A stretch of 64,000 nt of DNA from Liminaster sp964567855 (GCA_964567855.1 CAZMOE010000001.1:137634-201633), one strand, 5' to 3'; numbered from the stretch's first letter, positions 17,922 through 28,042 are shown. Notes: a model not told the origin generated them from the sequence alone. Numbers and translations are program-made.

Positions 17922-19796
17922 CTATTTCTTTAAATGTATAAACTGAATCGTTGAAGAGGTGAGCATCCGGTCTTCGACATGCTTACGACTTTCGTCAATC
18001 TTTCCGTTAAGATACTTCTCCATTACAAGGCTTCCTATAGGAACGCCGTATGTAGCGCCGAAGCCGGCATTCTGCACATAGACGCAGACAGCAATCTGCG
18101 GATCATTCATAGGAGCAAATCCCATGAATACGGAATGGTCCTTTCCATGAGGATTCTGCGCCGTTCCGGTTTTTCCGCAGACCTCGATTCCCGGAATGCT
18201 GGCGCCGCGGCAGGTAGCACCGGCATGCTGATCGCCTAAAACCGCAGAACGCATTCCCTGAACAATGTAATCATAATATTTACGATCGATCATCGGCCGG
18301 CGGGCAACCAGAAAAGTATCCGGAATTGCCGTATCTTCGATAGCCTTGATGACATGAGGCGTATAAAAATGCCCGCGATTGGCAATCGTGCTCGCTAAAT
18401 TGGCGATCTGTAACGGTGTGGCCAAAATCTCACCTTGCCCGATCGAGATAGAAACCACATTCAGAGATTTCCATTTGTCAGTGCGAAAGGCCTTATTATA
18501 ATATTTGACATTAGGAATAAAGCCGCGGCCCTCGTTCGGAATATCGACGCCAAGTTTGTAACCATAGCCCATGGAGACCATATAATTTTTCCAGACATCA
18601 AACGACTCCTGAATATCCTTATATTTTCTATGATTGTCGATCATAGCACGAAAAGCGGCACAAAAATAGGCATTGCAAGAGGTCGCAATAGCAGGAACGA
18701 GAGCTACTGGCGAGGAATGAGCATGACATCCCAATTTGAACTTGCCGACCCGGTAACCGCTGGTACAGGAAAAAGTCGTCGAAGTCGTAATGATATTTTC
18801 CTGCAGGGCGATCAGCCCCTGGGTAGGCTTAAATGTGGAACCGGGCGGATAAGATGCAGAAATGGCACGGTCATAAAGCGGCTTGTAAGGATCTTTCACC
18901 AACTCTTGATAGTTCTTTCCACGCTGGCGGCCAACCAGACGGGATGGATCGAAAGTCGGACTGGAAACCATACAAAGAATCTCGCCCGTCTGCGGTTGAA
19001 TCGCTACCACGGCTCCGACCTTATTGACCATAAGACTTTCAGCATAAGCTTGCAAATCGGCGTCGATAGTCAATGTCAGATTTTTCCCTGGAACCGGTGC
19101 CAAATCATATTTTCCGTCTTCATACTTTCCTTTCACAATACCGTGGACATCACGTAAAAGAATTTCTTTTCCTTTCTCGCCACGGAGATATTTCTCATAA
19201 CTTTTCTCTACCCCCAGGTCACCGGTGTAATCTCCGCGCTGATAGTAATCGTCTTGCTGCATATCGCGTAACGAGACCTCCCGTATATTACCCAAAATGT
19301 GCGGAGCGATCTTATACTTATATTGGCGGATAGTACGGTTCCGAATCTCAAAACCAGGGTACTTATATAGTTTTTCCTGCAAAATGCCATAATCCTGGCC
19401 GGACAACTGCGTCGCAAATGTCTGAAGTGTATAGGCCGAATACCCCGGATTCTTTCGACGGTCCTTAATATCCTTCATACGACGGACAAATATCTCCTTA
19501 GTGATGCCTAACGTGTTACAGAAATCAAGGGTATCGAGCCCTTTAACCTCTCTCATCGTTACAACCAGATCATAAGCCGGCTGATTATAAACCAACAATT
19601 TTCCGTTGCGGTCGTAAATCATCCCGCGTGCAGGATATTTGGTTCTGGTCAGAAACGCATTGTCCATAGCCTGCCGTTTCAGATCCTCATTCATCACCTG
19701 CAGGAAAAACAGACGTGTTACATAAATCAGCAGAATGACCACAATGATTCCGCCAACGACGAAACGCCTTTTTTCCAGTTCATAATCTTGAAGCAT
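17922..19796 (-). CDS. mrdA: Penicillin-binding protein 2, peptidoglycan transpeptidase
   Basis: Class B PBP that cross-links side-wall peptidoglycan with RodA. The 624-residue product has one N-terminal membrane anchor (about residues 13-33), a PBP dimerisation region, and a transpeptidase domain with Ser320-x-x-Lys323 (STFK), SCN, and KTGTAQNPHGK. It lies between mreD (6-base gap) and rodA (8-base gap), the standard elongasome order. Confidence 0.95.
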   Translation of the reverse strand: MLQDYELEKRRFVVGGIIVVILLIYVTRLFFLQVMNEDLKRQAMDNAFLTRTKYPARGMIYDRNGKLLVYNQPAYDLVVTMREVKGLDTLDFCNTLGITKEIFVRRMKDIKDRRKNPGYSAYTLQTFATQLSGQDYGILQEKLYKYPGFEIRNRTIRQYKYKIAPHILGNIREVSLRDMQQDDYYQRGDYTGDLGVEKSYEKYLRGEKGKEILLRDVHGIVKGKYEDGKYDLAPVPGKNLTLTIDADLQAYAESLMVNKVGAVVAIQPQTGEILCMVSSPTFDPSRLVGRQRGKNYQELVKDPYKPLYDRAISASYPPGSTFKPTQGLIALQENIITTSTTFSCTSGYRVGKFKLGCHAHSSPVALVPAIATSCNAYFCAAFRAMIDNHRKYKDIQESFDVWKNYMVSMGYGYKLGVDIPNEGRGFIPNVKYYNKAFRTDKWKSLNVVSISIGQGEILATPLQIANLASTIANRGHFYTPHVIKAIEDTAIPDTFLVARRPMIDRKYYDYIVQGMRSAVLGDQHAGATCRGASIPGIEVCGKTGTAQNPHGKDHSVFMGFAPMNDPQIAVCVYVQNAGFGATYGVPIGSLVMEKYLNGKIDESRKHVEDRMLTSSTIQFIHLKK

Positions 19797-19802
19797 ACCC
19801 TT

Positions 19803-20294
19803 TTACCTTTTAGCAGCAAGTTCCAGAACCAAAGACAACAACAACGTCATCAAGATACTTATCAGTATTTTCGTGAGAACTATCTCCCAATGAAAAACCG
19901 AAAGTGCCTCTACTGTATATAAGATAATACAATAGAGAGAAATAACAGTCAGAGCATAACGTAAGAATACCGACATTCCCAACAAACGTAGTCCCGGCAA
20001 ACCGTTTTTCACCTCATCGGAAACGACAAACAGATGTAATAGCGGAACCCGCATCCACATCATTGTACAACCGGCCAAAGCATGCATCCCCGGAGTATTA
20101 CAGAAGCAGTCGACACACAAACCGGCCAAAAAACCTATCAAAATCTGCACGCCGCGCGGCCATTCTACCGGAAGTTTCACCAGCATGCAGACATATATCA
20201 GTGCCACACCGCCTAACAAATGCAAATGATTAAAGATCAGCACTTGTAAGACTATACAAAGCAACATATATAACAAACTATAAATCGCTATCAT
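19803..20294 (-). CDS. mreD: Rod shape-determining protein MreD
   Basis: A 163-residue, very hydrophobic protein with about five membrane segments. It bridges MreC and the elongasome at the inner membrane. Sequence conservation in this family is low, and the call rests on size, hydrophobicity and its exact place between mreC and mrdA. Confidence 0.88.
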   Translation of the reverse strand: MIAIYSLLYMLLCIVLQVLIFNHLHLLGGVALIYVCMLVKLPVEWPRGVQILIGFLAGLCVDCFCNTPGMHALAGCTMMWMRVPLLHLFVVSDEVKNGLPGLRLLGMSVFLRYALTVISLYCIILYTVEALSVFHWEIVLTKILISILMTLLLSLVLELAAKR

Positions 20295-20333
20295 AATATG
20301 GAATGATTAAAATTATTTGCGGCAAACTACAAA

Positions 20334-21161
20334 TTAATTTGCAGAAACCTGCAATTCCTTTTGTTCCTGCTGATAAGCATTCATGATGATATGCACATCA
20401 TTCAAGCGGCTGAAATCGGTAAACAGCGACACCTTTAATGTGATAAAATTATTATCATCCTGGGAATAAGAATCGACAACCGTCCCGACCGGTACCCCCT
20501 CCGGAAATGAAGTAGAATAACCCGTCGTCACTACTGTATCGCCCGGTTGGCAGGAAATCGTTCGCGGTAAATCCTGCAGCAAAACATAACGATAGTCACT
20601 CCCATCCCACATCAAAGATCCGAAAAATTCACTATTCTGTAACTTTGCACTCAAACGGAACTTAGGATTCAGCACACTAATGACCAACGAATAATGATCG
20701 CTGACAGAAGAAATAATACCGACGATACCATTATGATCGGCCACACCCAAATCTGGCGTGACACCATCCACTGCGCCTTTGTTTAAGGTAATATAATTCT
20801 GAGCCTGAGTAATACTATTATTAACCACATGGGCAACCCGATAGTCATACTGACGTACCATCCCGTTTTCTTCGGCTGCCAGTTCCGCATAACGAAGTAA
20901 TTGCTGCCGTAAAGCGAGATTCTCAGCCTCTAAACAGCCATTCAATTCCAACAAATCTTCATTGATCTGACGTAAACCGAAATATCCGGTGAAGTTACTG
21001 ACAAAAGAATTGATTGTGCCGGTAACATCATTGGCGCTGGTCAGCCAGACACTGCGATGATAGGGATTCTGTCCGAATAGCAAGAAGCAACTTAATACGG
21101 CCAAAAACAGCCACGTAAAAAACGGGCTGTTTTTGGTAAAGAAGTGAACCAGATTCCACAT
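20334..21161 (-). CDS. mreC: Rod shape-determining protein MreC
   Basis: Periplasmic scaffold that activates PBP2/RodA. The 275-residue product has an N-terminal membrane anchor (about 15-30), a coiled coil (about 65-92, LLELNGCLEAENLALRQQLL), and a beta-domain with the typical ARGVxxx-like pattern around NYITLNKGAVDGVTPDLGV and GIVGIISSVS. It is 12 bases downstream of mreB. Confidence 0.93.
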   Translation of the reverse strand: MWNLVHFFTKNSPFFTWLFLAVLSCFLLFGQNPYHRSVWLTSANDVTGTINSFVSNFTGYFGLRQINEDLLELNGCLEAENLALRQQLLRYAELAAEENGMVRQYDYRVAHVVNNSITQAQNYITLNKGAVDGVTPDLGVADHNGIVGIISSVSDHYSLVISVLNPKFRLSAKLQNSEFFGSLMWDGSDYRYVLLQDLPRTISCQPGDTVVTTGYSTSFPEGVPVGTVVDSYSQDDNNFITLKVSLFTDFSRLNDVHIIMNAYQQEQKELQVSAN

Positions 21162-21173
21162 ATCAAGATCCTT

Positions 21174-22205
21174 TTATCGAATCAGGAAAGGATAACGCTC
21201 AATATTTTGCAATGCCGTACCCGTGCCTTTGGCTACGCTGAGCAGCGGATCTTCCGCCACGTGGAACTGAATACCGATCTTATCCTGCAAACGCCTGTCC
21301 AGACCGCGCAACATAGCACCGCCACCGGTTAAATAGATGCCATTTCTCACAATATCGGCATACAATTCCGGCGGAGTAGCTTCCAATGCGGAGAGGACGG
21401 CCGCTTCAATTTTCGATATCGACTTTTCAATACAATGAGCGACCTCCTGATAGCTGACAGGAACCTCCATCGGAAGCGCGGTCAACTTATTCGGACCTCG
21501 TACGATATAATCTTCCGGCGGAGTATCCAACACGGTAAGGGCGGAACCCACATTGATCTTAATCTTTTCAGCTGTAGCCTCGCCCACACGAATATTATGC
21601 TGACGGCTCATGTATTCCATAATATCCTGGGTAAGATCATCGCCGGCAATACGAATGGATTTGTTGGAAACAATACCTCCCAACGAGATCACGGCGATTT
21701 CAGTCGATCCACCTCCAATATCCACAATCATATTTCCTTCCGGCGCCAGAACATCGATACCAATACCGATTGCAGCAGCCATCGGTTCATAAATCATATA
21801 TACGTCACGGCCTCCGGCATGTTCGCTTGAGTCTCGCACGGCACGAATCTCCACTTCAGTAGAACCGGACGGGATACATACCACCATACGGAGTGAAGGA
21901 GCGAAGAAACGATTCGTCTTGAAAGCCATCTTGATCATACCGCGAATCATCTGTTCCGCTGCATAGAAGTCGGCAATTACACCATCTTTCAGCGGGCGGA
22001 CAGTTTTAATACCCTCCGGAGTTTTTCCCATCATCTGCTGCGCCTTATGGCCGACAGCAATCAATTTGTCATTGCGCGACTCCAAAGCGACGATAGAAGG
22101 AGCATTTACGACAATTTTCCCATTATGTATAATAATCGTATTGGCCGTACCAAGGTCAATAGCGACTTCCTGGGTAAGTGAAAATAAACCCGAAAATAAA
22201 CCCAT
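21174..22205 (-). CDS. mreB: Actin-like cell shape protein MreB
   Basis: Filament-forming ATPase that guides side-wall synthesis. The 343-residue product carries the actin-fold phosphate loops DLGTANT (residues 17-23) and DIGGGSTEIAVISLGG, plus GGGAMLRGLD near the C-terminus. It follows the truncated purH after 111 bases, in which no remainder of purH is recognisable. The order mreB-mreC-mreD-mrdA-rodA is fully preserved. Confidence 0.97.
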   Translation of the reverse strand: MGLFSGLFSLTQEVAIDLGTANTIIIHNGKIVVNAPSIVALESRNDKLIAVGHKAQQMMGKTPEGIKTVRPLKDGVIADFYAAEQMIRGMIKMAFKTNRFFAPSLRMVVCIPSGSTEVEIRAVRDSSEHAGGRDVYMIYEPMAAAIGIGIDVLAPEGNMIVDIGGGSTEIAVISLGGIVSNKSIRIAGDDLTQDIMEYMSRQHNIRVGEATAEKIKINVGSALTVLDTPPEDYIVRGPNKLTALPMEVPVSYQEVAHCIEKSISKIEAAVLSALEATPPELYADIVRNGIYLTGGGAMLRGLDRRLQDKIGIQFHVAEDPLLSVAKGTGTALQNIERYPFLIR

Positions 22206-22316
22206 TTTTTAATTTTCTGATTTTGAGTTACTGACTTGTTGCTAACACAATCCTTTTACAAAAACAATGTCACAGATGAATTGTTCATTCCATTTCTCGG
22301 ACAACGACATGAGGCA

Positions 22317-22916
22317 TTATTTCTGTTCAGCAAACCAAGCATGGATTGAAGTGTCATAGGAAGACGACACGCCAAATGCCTGCTCGGCAAACCACAAACG
22401 ATCTTCATAATCGGAAGCGGCGCCCTTAGAGGCCAACATATCAGACAATGCCTGATATTGAGCTTTAGAGGCCACGATAACCACATCTTTAAAATTCTTG
22501 GCAGCAGCACGAATCAACGAGATACCACCGATGTCTATTTTTTCGATGATACTTTGGAAATCGGCACCGGAAGCCACCGTATCGACAAATGGATAGAGAT
22601 CCACGATCACCAAATCGATTTCCGGGATTTCATACTGACTCATCTGCTCCTTATCACCGGCATTGTCACGACGGCCTAAGATACCGCCGAACACCTTCGG
22701 GTGCAAAGTTTTCACACGACCGCCCAAGATAGAGGGATAAGTCGTCAAATCCTCAACCGCATCGCATGGCACTCCCAATTCTTCGATAAACTTTTGGGTT
22801 CCACCGGTAGAAAGCAACCGAACGCCTTCTACGTGCAATTTCTTTATAATCTCATCCAACCCGTCTTTATGATACACAGATACGAGGGCTGTCTTTATTT
22901 TTTTTACGTCACTCAT
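22317..22916 (-). CDS. purH: IMP cyclohydrolase domain of PurH only (no AICAR transformylase domain)
   Basis: In the usual bifunctional PurH (about 510 residues) the N-terminal 200 residues form the MGS-like IMP cyclohydrolase that closes FAICAR to IMP. This gene encodes 199 residues with that domain complete: ALVSVYHK, LLSTGGTQKFIEE, VEDLTTYPSILGGRVKTLHPK, VDLYPF, IDIGGISLIRAAAKN, and the closing AFGVSSSYDTSIHAWF. It ends in a TAA exactly where the domain ends, before the LRYGENPHQ start of the transformylase. The 111 bases before mreB show no trace of the missing half in the same frame. Either the transformylase is encoded elsewhere or AICAR formylation uses another enzyme. The place upstream of mreB matches what I recall for Bacteroides. 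Confidence 0.9.
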   Translation of the reverse strand: MSDVKKIKTALVSVYHKDGLDEIIKKLHVEGVRLLSTGGTQKFIEELGVPCDAVEDLTTYPSILGGRVKTLHPKVFGGILGRRDNAGDKEQMSQYEIPEIDLVIVDLYPFVDTVASGADFQSIIEKIDIGGISLIRAAAKNFKDVVIVASKAQYQALSDMLASKGAASDYEDRLWFAEQAFGVSSSYDTSIHAWFAEQK

Positions 22917-22936
22917 GGGGAGAATAAATTCGTTTA

Positions 22937-24841
22937 TTATTTAGGAGTTGCAAATATAACGAATATTTCCGAAAGACAATCATTTTTACAGCCAAATTTT
23001 ATCAGAAATTTCTTTCCCCCTATTTTCAGGCTTAAGGGCTCTTCGAGCTGAGTGTGCGGATGCTGATATTTAGGACAATATCCGAGTGCAAATTTCAGGC
23101 AGTGGGAAGTGAACATGACCGGAACCCGGTCGACCGGAGACAATTCAAAAGCCGCTGCCACCTTTTCCAAATTCATATTCTGAAGGAACTTTGCGGCACG
23201 ATGGTTCATCACATTGGCCAGGTAACTATCCGGCACAACCCCTGAGGCCTCCAAACAAGCGGCCGAAGCAATATAATCCGGTGCTATAAAAGCGCGTCGC
23301 AATCGGGAGAAGTACTCTTCCCGTTGTTGCAAAAACCTTTCGCAAAGCTCCCGCCGAACCTCTGACAATAAGGAAGATGGAATGAAATAATCTTCCGGTC
23401 CATCAATACGGATCTCCAACTGTCGCAACAGGAAGCAGGTATCACCCAATTTGGAAAGCTGCCGCCGATAATTTTCCCGTTGCGGTTGCCTTGCTGTTTC
23501 AAAAACAGCATCCCGCCTCACCTCTGCTGCCACTCCGTGCCCGTCAGACAATCTTAGAAACAAACCGCCAGAAGAGATTTCCAAGCACATGTCAACCGGC
23601 ACTTTCCTGACCGCAGAAGGTTTCTGCAGCAACTGATCGAAAACATAATCCAGATTTCTGTAAACCGTCATCCCCGGACACAGTTGCGCGGTAATAGCGC
23701 TTCCACCGGCAGGATAAATCCGATGAGCATTTATATCATTCTTATTCAAACGGAAACCTAAAATATTTCCATCGGTTTTTTTAGCAACCAAACCATCTCC
23801 GTTGTGTAACATCGCGGCCTCCTCCCCCATAAGAAAAGCCTCTTTTTCCACCCTGCGAATCACACCGATTCTTTCTCCCACAGACTTGGGAGTGTCCATG
23901 CTCCAGATCTCCTCCAAACGTCCCGACTCGGTTTCCCGACCACCGCGGATATAATAAGAGGTAAAGCCCCGATTGAAAGAGGCCTCCGGACGGGGCTCGA
24001 AAGTATAAGTACAATGACCGTCGGAAGCAGCCCGCCACTCGCCGGAATGTCCCTCCAAAATGGCATCCAGTTTTTTCCGATAGTAGGCGGTCACATTTTT
24101 TACATACCCCATATCTTTCAGTCGTCCCTCGATCTTGAGAGAAGAGACACCGGCCTCAATCATTTCTTCCAGGGCACTGCTTCGGTTCATGTCTTTCAAA
24201 GAAAGAAGATGCTTGTTGCCGACAAGCGTTTTTCCCCGTCCGTCCAGCAGATCCATCGGCAGGCGACAAGGCTGGGCACACTCACCTCGGTTGGCCGAAC
24301 GACCGTTCAGCGCGGCACTCAAATAACATTGTCCACTCACACTGACACACAGCGCCCCATGCACAAAACACTCCAGCTCCACGTCTACTGCCTCATGAAT
24401 GGCCCTGATCTGCGCTACCGACAGTTCACGCGCAAGCACCACCCGCTTCATACCCAACTGCTGCAGAAGACGCACCTTTTCTACCGTCCGGTTATCCATC
24501 TGCGTACTGGCATGCAATTCTACCGGAGGCAATTTCATCGAAAGCAATCCCCAATCCTGTACAATCAGCGCATCGACACCGGCTTCATACAATTGCCAAG
24601 TGAGGCGACCGGCCTCTTCCAGTTCCTCATCGGTCATAATGGTATTGAGAGCCACAAAAGTCCTGGCCCCGAAACGGTGCCCGTAGGCCGTCAGCCGTTC
24701 TATGTCCGCCACCGTATTGCCCGCCGCCGCACGAGCCCCGAAACGGGGAGCACCGATATACACGGCATCCGCACCGTGATTAAAAGCCTCGATTCCTATT
24801 TCCGCATTCCGCGCCGGCGACAGCAATTCTATCTTTCGCAT
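22937..24841 (-). CDS. U32 family protein (RlhA/TrhP-type RNA hydroxylation)
   Basis: A 634-residue U32 protein. The barrel-like N-terminal part has HGADAVYIGAPRFGARA, the ELHASTQM segment, ECFVHGALCVSVSGQCYLS, and RGECAQPCR, whose conserved Cys are thought to hold an iron-sulfur cluster. The central and C-terminal parts resemble the longer RlhA-like members with an added collagenase-like domain. In E. coli this group hydroxylates 23S rRNA C2501 (RlhA) or tRNA U34 (TrhP) using prephenate. The family label 'peptidase' is probably misleading here. It is divergent from gnd and only 20 bases ahead of purH. Confidence 0.88.
   Translation of the reverse strand: MRKIELLSPARNAEIGIEAFNHGADAVYIGAPRFGARAAAGNTVADIERLTAYGHRFGARTFVALNTIMTDEELEEAGRLTWQLYEAGVDALIVQDWGLLSMKLPPVELHASTQMDNRTVEKVRLLQQLGMKRVVLARELSVAQIRAIHEAVDVELECFVHGALCVSVSGQCYLSAALNGRSANRGECAQPCRLPMDLLDGRGKTLVGNKHLLSLKDMNRSSALEEMIEAGVSSLKIEGRLKDMGYVKNVTAYYRKKLDAILEGHSGEWRAASDGHCTYTFEPRPEASFNRGFTSYYIRGGRETESGRLEEIWSMDTPKSVGERIGVIRRVEKEAFLMGEEAAMLHNGDGLVAKKTDGNILGFRLNKNDINAHRIYPAGGSAITAQLCPGMTVYRNLDYVFDQLLQKPSAVRKVPVDMCLEISSGGLFLRLSDGHGVAAEVRRDAVFETARQPQRENYRRQLSKLGDTCFLLRQLEIRIDGPEDYFIPSSLLSEVRRELCERFLQQREEYFSRLRRAFIAPDYIASAACLEASGVVPDSYLANVMNHRAAKFLQNMNLEKVAAAFELSPVDRVPVMFTSHCLKFALGYCPKYQHPHTQLEEPLSLKIGGKKFLIKFGCKNDCLSEIFVIFATPK
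22951..22980 (-). promoter_or_regulatory. Promoter of the purH-mre block inside the U32 gene end
   Basis: On the minus strand, TATATTTG (22958-22951) matches TAnnTTTG, and ATTG (22980-22977) lies 18 bases upstream as a near -33 box. It overlaps the 3' end of the U32 gene and would place the transcript start about 28 bases before the purH ATG. The spacing is slightly short, so confidence is moderate. Confidence 0.4.
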
Positions 24842-24944
24842 CCTTTTCCAATTCTGTTTTAACTGCTTTTGCCGGCGAAGATAATCAATAAAATTTAAAC
24901 CGACCAGCTACAGCATTTGTTATCGTTGAAAAAAAGCAACAAAT

Positions 24945-26477
24945 ATGAACAAATCGGATGTCGCCGTCATCGGCCTGGGAGTCATGGGCTCCAATCTGGC
25001 TATCAATTTAGCCTCGCGCGGCTATCATGTTTCCGTCTTCAACCGCCATACGGAACGGGTCCGGGATTTTCTGACCAAACTGGAAAAAGATTTCGGGGCC
25101 GGCAGTCCATACGCTACTCCCGGCGGTCGTTATGACTATAACAAACTCAAGGAAAATCTCACCATGGCTTTCACTTTCGACCAGCTGATGGGCCAATTGG
25201 CCGAACCTCGTCGGATCATACTCATGGTCAAAGCAGGAGAGGCCGTCGATGAAATGCTTGTCCGCCTCCGCGCCAGGCTTTCCGCAGGCGACGTGATCAT
25301 TGACGGAGGCAACTCTTTTTATAAAGACACCGAGCGGCGTTGCGACTCTTTCCGCAGCACCGGAATCCATTTCATAGGATGCGGCATTTCCGGCGGAGCC
25401 GACGGAGCATTACACGGCCCGTCCATCATGGCCGGTGGAGACGTGAAAGGCTGGTCTGCCGTGTGCCAAATGCTGACCGATGCGGCCGCGGTCGCTCCTA
25501 CCGACGGCCAATCCTGTTGCCTATGGATGGGGAAAGGCGGAGCCGGCCATTTTGTCAAAATGGTGCACAACGGTATCGAATATGCCGAGATGGAGGCCAT
25601 CGCGGAAATTTTCGATCTCATGAAACGAGGACTAAACATCGGATACTGGCAGATCGCAGAAGTCCTCAGCCAATGGGAACAGGCCGACGAAGGAGGTTAT
25701 TTGCTGGAAATTACGAGCCGCATTCTCCAAAAGAAAACCGAAGGATGCCACCTGCTCGACGCCATTCTTGACGTGGCCCATCAGAAAGGTACCGGCCGAT
25801 GGTGTATCTCTGCGGCCATGAATTACGACACAGACGTCAGCCTGCTGTCCGCCGCCGTCATGCAGCGGTCGGCATCGGCACAGAAGGAGCTGCGCACCGC
25901 AATCGCGGAAAGCTATCGGATCGACGATCTACACCCGCTCTGCACGGGTTGCACATCACCCACACCCTCCGACAAAGAGCATACACAGGAGCTTCCAATC
26001 CCAGACAAAGAGTCTATACGCAAAGCATTTAAAATGTGCAAGATGCTCATATTTTCACAAGGATTCTCGCTATTACATGCCGCCTCAGGAGAAGAAGATT
26101 ACGGTCTCTCGCTCGAAGATGCCGCTGCCGTATGGCGTGCGGGCTGCATCCTGCGCAGCCCGCTACTTGAACGAATCAAAGGAGCCTTCCACTACGATCC
26201 TCAATGCCCATCGCTTCTGCTCGCCGGAATCTACCGCAATGAATTGCCGGCCTGTGTCGACGCACTAAAATCGGTCGTGGCCTTTGCCAATAGCATGCAT
26301 ATCCCTTGTCCGGTTCTCTGCACAGCACTGCAATATTTTCTGACTATGGCCACAGCCCGATTGCCGCTTTATCTAACGCAAGCGCAAAGAGATTATTTCG
26401 GAGCACACCAGATAGAACGCACCGACCGACCGCGCGGAGAGATGTTTCATCTTGAATGGGAAGAGACGGCACTATGA
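24945..26477 (+). CDS. gnd: 6-phosphogluconate dehydrogenase (decarboxylating)
   Basis: Oxidises 6-phosphogluconate to ribulose 5-phosphate and CO2 with NADP in the oxidative pentose phosphate pathway. The 510-residue product has the Rossmann motif VIGLGVMGSNLA at residues 8-19, then VDGGNS-like IDGGNSFYKDTERR, GCGISGGADGALHGPSIMAGG, the catalytic GAGHFVKMVHNGIEYAEM, and a C-terminal QRDYFGAHQIERTDRPRG tail. The length is slightly above the usual 470-490, explained by an insert near SPTPSDKEHTQELPIPDKES (about 345-364). It overlaps zwf by 4 bases (ATGA). Confidence 0.96.
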   Translation: MNKSDVAVIGLGVMGSNLAINLASRGYHVSVFNRHTERVRDFLTKLEKDFGAGSPYATPGGRYDYNKLKENLTMAFTFDQLMGQLAEPRRIILMVKAGEAVDEMLVRLRARLSAGDVIIDGGNSFYKDTERRCDSFRSTGIHFIGCGISGGADGALHGPSIMAGGDVKGWSAVCQMLTDAAAVAPTDGQSCCLWMGKGGAGHFVKMVHNGIEYAEMEAIAEIFDLMKRGLNIGYWQIAEVLSQWEQADEGGYLLEITSRILQKKTEGCHLLDAILDVAHQKGTGRWCISAAMNYDTDVSLLSAAVMQRSASAQKELRTAIAESYRIDDLHPLCTGCTSPTPSDKEHTQELPIPDKESIRKAFKMCKMLIFSQGFSLLHAASGEEDYGLSLEDAAAVWRAGCILRSPLLERIKGAFHYDPQCPSLLLAGIYRNELPACVDALKSVVAFANSMHIPCPVLCTALQYFLTMATARLPLYLTQAQRDYFGAHQIERTDRPRGEMFHLEWEETAL

Positions 26478-27979
26478 TTCTCACGATTTTCGGCGCTACC
26501 GGCGACCTCTGCAACAAAAAACTGATTCCGGCACTCTACGACCTGTTCATCCGCAAACTCCTGCCCAAAGAATTTGCTATCATCGGGGTAGCACGCCGTG
26601 GCTGGAGTCCGGATGACTTCCGCCAGCAGGCGCAAACCCGCCTGACTGCCGTTCACAAAACTGACGATCGCATGCGCGAATTTCTAAGCCGACTCTATTT
26701 TCAGTCGACCGACGTCCGCGAACCGGATCATTTCCTACGGTTGAAAAAAGAGATAGAAATCATCCGTGAAAAATACCAGATGTCACGCCATTACCTTTTC
26801 TATCTCGCCACCAGTCCGGCTCTTTACAATGTCATTCCGGAGCAGATAGCCCGATATGGTCTCTCGGCCCCAGACAATGGATGGAGCCGTTTGGTGATCG
26901 AAAAACCGTTCGGCCATGATCTCGTCTCCGCCCGGCGACTGTCACGAAACCTGAGCCGCAGTTTCCGCAACGACCAGATTTTCCGCATCGATCATTATTT
27001 AGGCAAAGAAACAGTTCAAAATCTCCTTGTTTTTCGTTTCGGCAACGGAATTTTCGAGCCTTTGTGGAACCGACAGTTCATCAGCCACATCGAAATCACG
27101 GCTGTCGAGGATATGGGAATCACCGGACGCGGCGGTTATTACGATCAAGCCGGAGCCCTGCGCGACATGGTGCAGAACCATCTCATGCAACTCCTTTCCC
27201 TCATCGCCATGGAGCCTCCCGTTTCTCTGACCGCACAATGCCTGCACGACGAAAGCCGCCGAGTTTTCTCATCGCTGCGGCCCGTCACGGAAGAAGAGGT
27301 CGCCCGTCAGACGGTCCGCGGACAATATCTTGCTGGACAGGGCCGCATGGGCAAAAGCATTGTCGCCTACCGCGAGGAACCGGATGTTATCCCCTCTTCG
27401 CGCACCGAGACATTCGTGGCATTGCGGCTACAGATCGACAACTGGCGCTGGAGCGGCGTCCCTTTCTACCTGCGGACTGGCAAGGCCATGCCCACCAAAG
27501 TGAGCGAGATCGTAATACACTTCAAGCCCGCCCCGATCTGCCTGTTCAATACCTGCCTGGGGCGTGAACACATGAACCAGCGCCTCATACTCCGCATCGC
27601 CCCTCATGAGGGTATCCAGCTTCAATTTGCACTCAAACGGCCCAATGAAAACGACGCGGCATTCACCTTTGAACCGGTCAGCATGAATTTCCAATATGCT
27701 GAATATGAACATTCCTTCCTCGATGCTTATGCGCGGCTATTGCTCGACTGCATCCGGGGAGACCAACTGCTGTTCACACGCTCCGAAGAACTGGAGGCCA
27801 TTTGGGAATTCCTGACTCCGATACAGACCCAATTCCGCGACAATTCCCACCTGCCGTTATACGGGTATCCGGCCGGCACCTGGGGCCCGGAAGAATCGGA
27901 AAATCTGCTGAAAAAAAACTGGCAATGGACCAATCCATGTCAGAATCTCATACATTCCGATCGTTACTGTCTACTCTGA
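26474..27979 (+). CDS. zwf: Glucose-6-phosphate 1-dehydrogenase
   Basis: First enzyme of the oxidative pentose phosphate pathway. The 501-residue product starts MILTIFGATGDLCNKKLIP, the NADP-binding motif, followed by IEKPFGHD and the active-site RIDHYLGKETVQNLLVFRFGN. The ATG at 26474 overlaps the gnd TGA as ATGA and begins exactly at the family's conserved N-terminus; the in-frame ATG at 26456 would add six residues inside gnd. 6-phosphogluconolactonase (pgl), the usual third gene of this cluster, does not follow. Confidence 0.95.
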   Translation: MILTIFGATGDLCNKKLIPALYDLFIRKLLPKEFAIIGVARRGWSPDDFRQQAQTRLTAVHKTDDRMREFLSRLYFQSTDVREPDHFLRLKKEIEIIREKYQMSRHYLFYLATSPALYNVIPEQIARYGLSAPDNGWSRLVIEKPFGHDLVSARRLSRNLSRSFRNDQIFRIDHYLGKETVQNLLVFRFGNGIFEPLWNRQFISHIEITAVEDMGITGRGGYYDQAGALRDMVQNHLMQLLSLIAMEPPVSLTAQCLHDESRRVFSSLRPVTEEEVARQTVRGQYLAGQGRMGKSIVAYREEPDVIPSSRTETFVALRLQIDNWRWSGVPFYLRTGKAMPTKVSEIVIHFKPAPICLFNTCLGREHMNQRLILRIAPHEGIQLQFALKRPNENDAAFTFEPVSMNFQYAEYEHSFLDAYARLLLDCIRGDQLLFTRSEELEAIWEFLTPIQTQFRDNSHLPLYGYPAGTWGPEESENLLKKNWQWTNPCQNLIHSDRYCLL

Positions 27980-28042
27980 CAAACTTATAATCAAAAAAAT
28001 AACACTTATTTCCGGGCACCTTACATAATGGAAACAAAAGGC

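Noticed and set aside
22937..24841. U32 protein as a true peptidase
   Set aside because: The family name is historical; the characterised close relatives are RNA hydroxylation enzymes, and the conserved Cys pattern fits that.
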